A stretch of 64,000 nucleotides of DNA from Rhodothermales bacterium (lineage in GTDB: Bacteria; Bacteroidota; Rhodothermia; Rhodothermales; UBA10348). The DNA is taken from contig JANQQV010000008.1 in NCBI GenBank assembly GCA_028284865.1, positions 124,001 through 188,000 on the forward strand, given 5' to 3'. Made by a program: the position numbers and the translations under genes. Under the pieces are notes generated by a model, which searched no databases, was not told the DNA's origin, and saw nothing but the letters and a program-made list of their open reading frames with translations. Shown here one piece after another: positions 60,757 through 64,000 of this stretch (its first letter is position 1; each line of letters opens with the position of its first letter).

Positions 60757-60785
60757 GTTCGGGGGCCGCGCAGCGGCCCCCGAAC
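60757..60785 (+). terminator. Hairpin between nosZ and the NosL fusion, possible attenuator
   Basis: A perfect 13-bp GC-rich stem (GTTCGGGGGCCGC / GCGGCCCCCGAAC) with a three-base loop, 50 bases after nosZ. No T-run follows. It may reduce read-through or protect the 3' end of the cytochrome-nosZ message so that it is more abundant than the accessory genes. Confidence 0.7.
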
Positions 60786-60830
60786 ACCGTTTGGACCACG
60801 ACTTACACTCCCCTTTAAACGACCAAACAC

Positions 60831-61853
60831 ATGACGCAACGTAGCCGCATCATTCTCGCCCTTGCTGGCCTGATGCTGGTTGTGATGTACGTCGCACCGC
60901 TGTGGCGCATCGAGCTGGAAGCGCCTCAGTATCCGGAAGGACTCGGTCTGCATATCATGATCGATGACATCCAGGGCATCAGCGAATTCGACCTGATGAA
61001 GATCAACCAGCTCAATCACTATATCGGGATGCAGGAAATCGTCCCGGACGCTATTCCGGAGCTGCGAATCATGCCCTGGCTGGTCGCCGGATTGATTGGT
61101 CTCGCGCTCCTGGCTGCAGGCACTGGCTCGCGACTCCTGTTTACCATGTGGGTCAGCCTGTTCATGCTGACCCTGATCGTTGGCCTCGTCGACTTCTGGT
61201 TATGGGAGTACGATTACGGCCACAACCTGGATCTGGAGCATGCCGCCATCAAGGTGCCAGGCATGTCGTATCAACCTCCCCTCATCGGATCCAAGCAGCT
61301 ACTCAATTTCCGCGCGACCTCCTGGCCGGCATTGGGTGGTTGGACTGCCGTGATCTCATGCTTGACCGGCATGATTCTTTGGTGGAAAACACGCCCAGCC
61401 CGTCAGAGCGGAAGCTCGACCACATCGGTCGCTGCAGCAGCCTTGCTCGCGCTGACCGTGACGGCTTGCACCCCCGGACCTGAAGCCTTCCACTTTGGAG
61501 AAGACATCGGTGCACATTGCCGGATGCCCATTTCCGATACCCGATTCGCCTCTCAGGTGGTCATGGATACTGGCAAGGTCTACAAATTTGACGCCATCGA
61601 ATGCATGGCTAACTGGTTGGCTGCCCATGACCAGGAAGCCGTGCACTCCGTCTGGGTCTCAGATGCCCTGGGCTCCGGGACGCTGATCGAAGCCGATGAG
61701 GCCGTCATCGTGCGCAGTGAGGATATCCGTTCGCCCATGGGAGCAGGATTGGCTGCTTTCCAGACCCGGGAAGCCGCCGCAGAAGCCATGGGCGAAAGCC
61801 CCATGGAAATCCTGTCCTGGAGCGCCCTCGTTGCTGAATCGCCAGCTGCCTGA
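60831..61853 (+). CDS. nosL: Membrane domain fused to NosL copper chaperone
   Basis: A 340-residue protein. Residues 1-190 are a membrane domain with four helices (8-24, 82-97, 101-124, 168-184) and a periplasmic loop (EAPQYPEGLGL, then NHYIGMQEIVPDAIPELRIM), the kind of protein seen separately in Bacteroidota nos clusters. Residues 199-213 form another hydrophobic segment ending TVTAC, a relic of a lipoprotein signal. From about 213 on is NosL: FGEDIGAHCRMPISDTRFAS with the CxM copper motif (Cys230, Met232), and FDAIECMANWL. NosL delivers Cu for NosZ. The fusion may fix the chaperone to the membrane domain. Confidence 0.85.
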   Translation: MTQRSRIILALAGLMLVVMYVAPLWRIELEAPQYPEGLGLHIMIDDIQGISEFDLMKINQLNHYIGMQEIVPDAIPELRIMPWLVAGLIGLALLAAGTGSRLLFTMWVSLFMLTLIVGLVDFWLWEYDYGHNLDLEHAAIKVPGMSYQPPLIGSKQLLNFRATSWPALGGWTAVISCLTGMILWWKTRPARQSGSSTTSVAAAALLALTVTACTPGPEAFHFGEDIGAHCRMPISDTRFASQVVMDTGKVYKFDAIECMANWLAAHDQEAVHSVWVSDALGSGTLIEADEAVIVRSEDIRSPMGAGLAAFQTREAAAEAMGESPMEILSWSALVAESPAA

Positions 61854-63118
61854 TGTTGGCCCGCCGCACCCATATCACGCTCTGCTCGCTGTTGCTGATG
61901 ATCATTGCCTGGGTACCGGCTCATGTGCACGGCCAGTCCATTGGTGAACGCGTAGCTGCCAGCAGCCCTGGTGATATCGTGACCATCGAGGCAGGCGTCT
62001 ACACCGAGGCTCCGATCATTATCCAACATCCCTTGACCTTGATTGGAGAGACAGGAGCCATTATCCGGGGCGCCGGGGACCATGAATTGCTGGTCGTCGA
62101 CGCCGATTCAGTGACCATCCAGGGCTTCCAGTTCGAACGTGTCGACAAGACGTTCCTCGAAGATCGGGCTGCGCTGCGGATCGCCGGTGCCTCTCACTGC
62201 CGGATCCTCGACAACACGTTTGACGATGTCTTCTTCGGCATTTACATGGCCAAAGCGCATGCATGTGCCATCGAGGGCAACACGCTTTCAACGACCATCG
62301 AGAACGAGACCAGTGGTGGAAACGCGATCCACTCCTGGTATTCCACCGACCTGTTCATCCAGAACAACACGATCGATGGATTCAGGGACGGGATCTACCT
62401 CGAGTTCACCGACGACTCCGTTGTCCAGAACAACGTCTCGACCGAGAATCATCGCTATGGTCTCCACTTCATGTTTTCGGACCGATGCGCCTATCGCAAC
62501 AATCGGTTCGTTGACAACCGGGCCGGGGTCGCCGTCATGTACGCGGACGGCATCCTCATGCATGACAACGAATTCACTCGTGCATGGGGGACCTCGGCTT
62601 ACGGTCTCCTGCTCAAGGAAATCCGTGACGGCGAGCTGATCGGCAATCGCTTCTCGGAAAACACCACAGCCGTGTTCATGGAGGCAACCGATCGCATGCA
62701 GATCGAGCACAATCAGTTTGCGAACAATGGCTGGGCGCTGAGAATCATGGCCAATGCCATCGACAACACGTTCACGGCCAATGACTTCGTAGGCAACACA
62801 TTCGATGTGGCCACAAACAGCCGCTCTGCGCCCAGCTCCTTCGCGGGCAACTACTGGGATCGATACGCAGGCTACGACCTGGACGCCGACGGCGTAGGGG
62901 ATGTCCCATTCCGTCCGGTCACGCTCTTCTCACTGATTGCCGAGCGCCACGAATCCGCGCTGTTCCTCTACCGAAGCGTTCTCGTCGATGTCTTGAACGC
63001 TGCTGAACGCATCATGCCCGCCATGACGCCAGTTGATCTCGTGGATGCTGAGCCGCTCATGGCGCCCACGATCGACCCCGACCAGGGAACACCCATCAGT
63101 CAGACGGTCCTTCGCTGA
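61853..63118 (+). CDS. nosD: NosD, periplasmic beta-helix protein for NosZ maturation
   Basis: A 421-residue exported protein (signal to about AHVHGQS) of right-handed beta-helix repeats, the CASH type: SHCRILDNTFDDVFFGIYMA, NNTIDGFRDGIYLEF, NHRYGLHFMFSDRCAYRNNR, RDGELIGNRFSENTTAVFM. The end FAGNYWDRYAGYDLDADGVG is the NosD signature. It works with the NosF/NosY transporter in supplying sulphur or copper for CuZ. Its start overlaps the NosL stop by one base. Confidence 0.95.
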   Translation: MLARRTHITLCSLLLMIIAWVPAHVHGQSIGERVAASSPGDIVTIEAGVYTEAPIIIQHPLTLIGETGAIIRGAGDHELLVVDADSVTIQGFQFERVDKTFLEDRAALRIAGASHCRILDNTFDDVFFGIYMAKAHACAIEGNTLSTTIENETSGGNAIHSWYSTDLFIQNNTIDGFRDGIYLEFTDDSVVQNNVSTENHRYGLHFMFSDRCAYRNNRFVDNRAGVAVMYADGILMHDNEFTRAWGTSAYGLLLKEIRDGELIGNRFSENTTAVFMEATDRMQIEHNQFANNGWALRIMANAIDNTFTANDFVGNTFDVATNSRSAPSSFAGNYWDRYAGYDLDADGVGDVPFRPVTLFSLIAERHESALFLYRSVLVDVLNAAERIMPAMTPVDLVDAEPLMAPTIDPDQGTPISQTVLR

Positions 63119-63150
63119 CCCTCCCCCCTTTTCACCCGACCTGCGGCTCC

Positions 63151-63888
63151 ATGCACCTCATGCAACCCATCCAGATCACTGACCTGCACAAATCGTTCGG
63201 TCCCGTGGATGTGCTCAACGGCGTCGACCTGACCTTCCACCCGGCTGAAACCACAGCCATCGTGGGTCCGAATGGCGCTGGGAAAACGACGCTCATCAAG
63301 TGCATCCTCGGCTTGACCCATCCCGACCGGGGTGATATTGATGTACTCGGTCAATCGATCGACCAGGGCGTGACGTATCGCGACCAGATCGGCTACATGC
63401 CGCAACACGCCCACTTCCCTGAGAACCTTTCGGGGCGGCAAATGATGAGCATGATCCGTGCCCTTCGCGCGGCATCCGACGATGGCGACACCGACATCGA
63501 TCACTCATTGATCCGCACGCTGCAGCTGGAAGCAGACCTCGACAAACCCTTCCGTGTCCTTTCCGGTGGAACGAGACAGAAGATCTCAGCCCTGTTGGCC
63601 TTCATGGTGCGACCCGCCATCCTGATTCTGGATGAACCAACAGCAGGTCTCGATCCGGTATCCTCAGCGGCCCTCAAGGATCACATCATGGAGCGTCGTG
63701 ATGAGGGCGCTAGCGTCGTGCTGACTTCCCATGTCCTTGCCGACCTGGAAGAGCTTGCCGACCGGGTAGTCTTCCTGCTTGATGGTCGCATTCGATTCGA
63801 TGGCGCCCTGGACGACTTGCGCAGCATGACGGGCGAACACCGCCTGGAGCGCGCCATTGCCACATTGCTTGAAGGAGAAGCCGCATGA
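63151..63888 (+). CDS. nosF: NosF, ABC-transporter ATPase of the Nos maturation complex
   Basis: A 245-residue ATPase. Walker A at residues 39-47 (GPNGAGKTT), signature LSGGT at 137-141, Walker B ILILDE at 157-162, switch His in LTSHVLADLEELA. The start may be either of two ATG (63151 or 63160). It forms with NosD and NosY the DFY complex and overlaps nosY by four bases (ATGA). Confidence 0.96.
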   Translation: MHLMQPIQITDLHKSFGPVDVLNGVDLTFHPAETTAIVGPNGAGKTTLIKCILGLTHPDRGDIDVLGQSIDQGVTYRDQIGYMPQHAHFPENLSGRQMMSMIRALRAASDDGDTDIDHSLIRTLQLEADLDKPFRVLSGGTRQKISALLAFMVRPAILILDEPTAGLDPVSSAALKDHIMERRDEGASVVLTSHVLADLEELADRVVFLLDGRIRFDGALDDLRSMTGEHRLERAIATLLEGEAA

Positions 63889-64000
63889 AATCATCGAGTT
63901 CAACCCTGCGAATCATCCAATTCCAGTTCCAGGATGCCCTGAGCAGTCGCTGGTTGCTGGTCCACACCTTGATCTATTTGCTTATCGCTGAAGGCCTGTT
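63885..64000 (+). CDS. nosY: NosY, membrane protein of the Nos ABC transporter, cut by window edge
   Basis: The first 38 residues are visible: MKSSSSTLRIIQFQFQDALS, then a stretch with SRWLLVHTLIYLLIAEGL, which is the start of the first membrane helix of NosY. The four-base overlap with nosF and position support the identity. Confidence 0.85.
   Translation, partial: MKSSSSTLRIIQFQFQDALSSRWLLVHTLIYLLIAEGL

Noticed and set aside
59820-61019. A 399-residue open frame on the - strand
   Set aside because: It is antisense to nosZ and the NosL fusion; composition is that of a shadow frame.
1-64000. CRISPR arrays, insertion sequences, prophage or integrase genes
   Set aside because: No regularly spaced repeats, transposase or integrase motifs, or terminal inverted repeats with target duplications were seen.

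Overview
The window is ordinary bacterial chromosome with dense gene packing, an estimated G+C content a little under 60 percent, and no prophage, insertion sequence, CRISPR array, rRNA or tRNA that I can recognise. The gene content points to the Bacteroidota, most likely the Rhodothermota branch. The pointers are the gene order miaB, sigma-54 activator, LptE-like lipoprotein; C-terminal type IX secretion (T9SS) sorting domains; a DUF4290-like protein; an LVIVD-repeat protein; orphan MacB-type permeases with PadR regulators; and a Sec/lipoprotein-type (clade II) nitrous oxide reductase. Taxonomy is inferred from gene families, not measured.

Layout. Positions 1-6288 are a leftward housekeeping run: miaB, sigma-54 activator, LptE-like, TPR protein, anmK, thiL (cut by the window edge). 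Positions 6587-8668 carry yebC, ruvC and an MIP channel, closed by a strong bidirectional terminator. Positions 8776-18865 hold small conserved proteins, an ABC-2 transporter pair, a metallo-hydrolase whose start codon lies in a hairpin, a DtxR/MntR-type regulator with a candidate operator, and a large protease/TolB/outer-membrane-barrel fusion. Positions 19048-21307 are tig and clpP with a textbook terminator. Positions 21352-42151 are an accessory stretch: two PadR plus prefix-domain permease modules, a third orphan permease, an LVIVD secreted protein, three tandem paralogous T9SS cargo proteins, a Rof-like protein, a carbonic anhydrase, and a second copy of an unnamed membrane-protein family whose first copy is at 18062.

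Positions 42331-47928 form a copper-acquisition locus: a DUF2946-like His-rich protein, an MbnP-type copper protein, its di-heme MbnH partner, a YtkA/FixH-like lipoprotein and a TonB-dependent receptor with the CxxxM and HxM residues of the OprC/NosA copper receptors. Positions 50625-57190 are a TetR-controlled RND efflux pump with four copies of a TTGAC-N5-GTCAA operator. Positions 57698-64000 are a nitrous oxide reductase cluster: Rrf2 Fe-S regulator, lipoprotein cytochrome c, NosZ, a membrane-domain/NosL fusion, NosD, NosF and the start of NosY. The copper locus and the nos cluster lie about 10 kb apart and plausibly work together, because NosZ needs about six copper atoms per monomer and NosA in Pseudomonas stutzeri supplies copper for it.

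I see no clearly new defence or mobile system. The most interesting items are the copper locus and its possible link to N2O reduction, the NosL fusion, the Rrf2 operator shared by the regulator and nos promoters, the intragenic 15-bp hairpin in the mbnH-like gene, the three-gene T9SS cargo operon, and the two-member unnamed membrane family.
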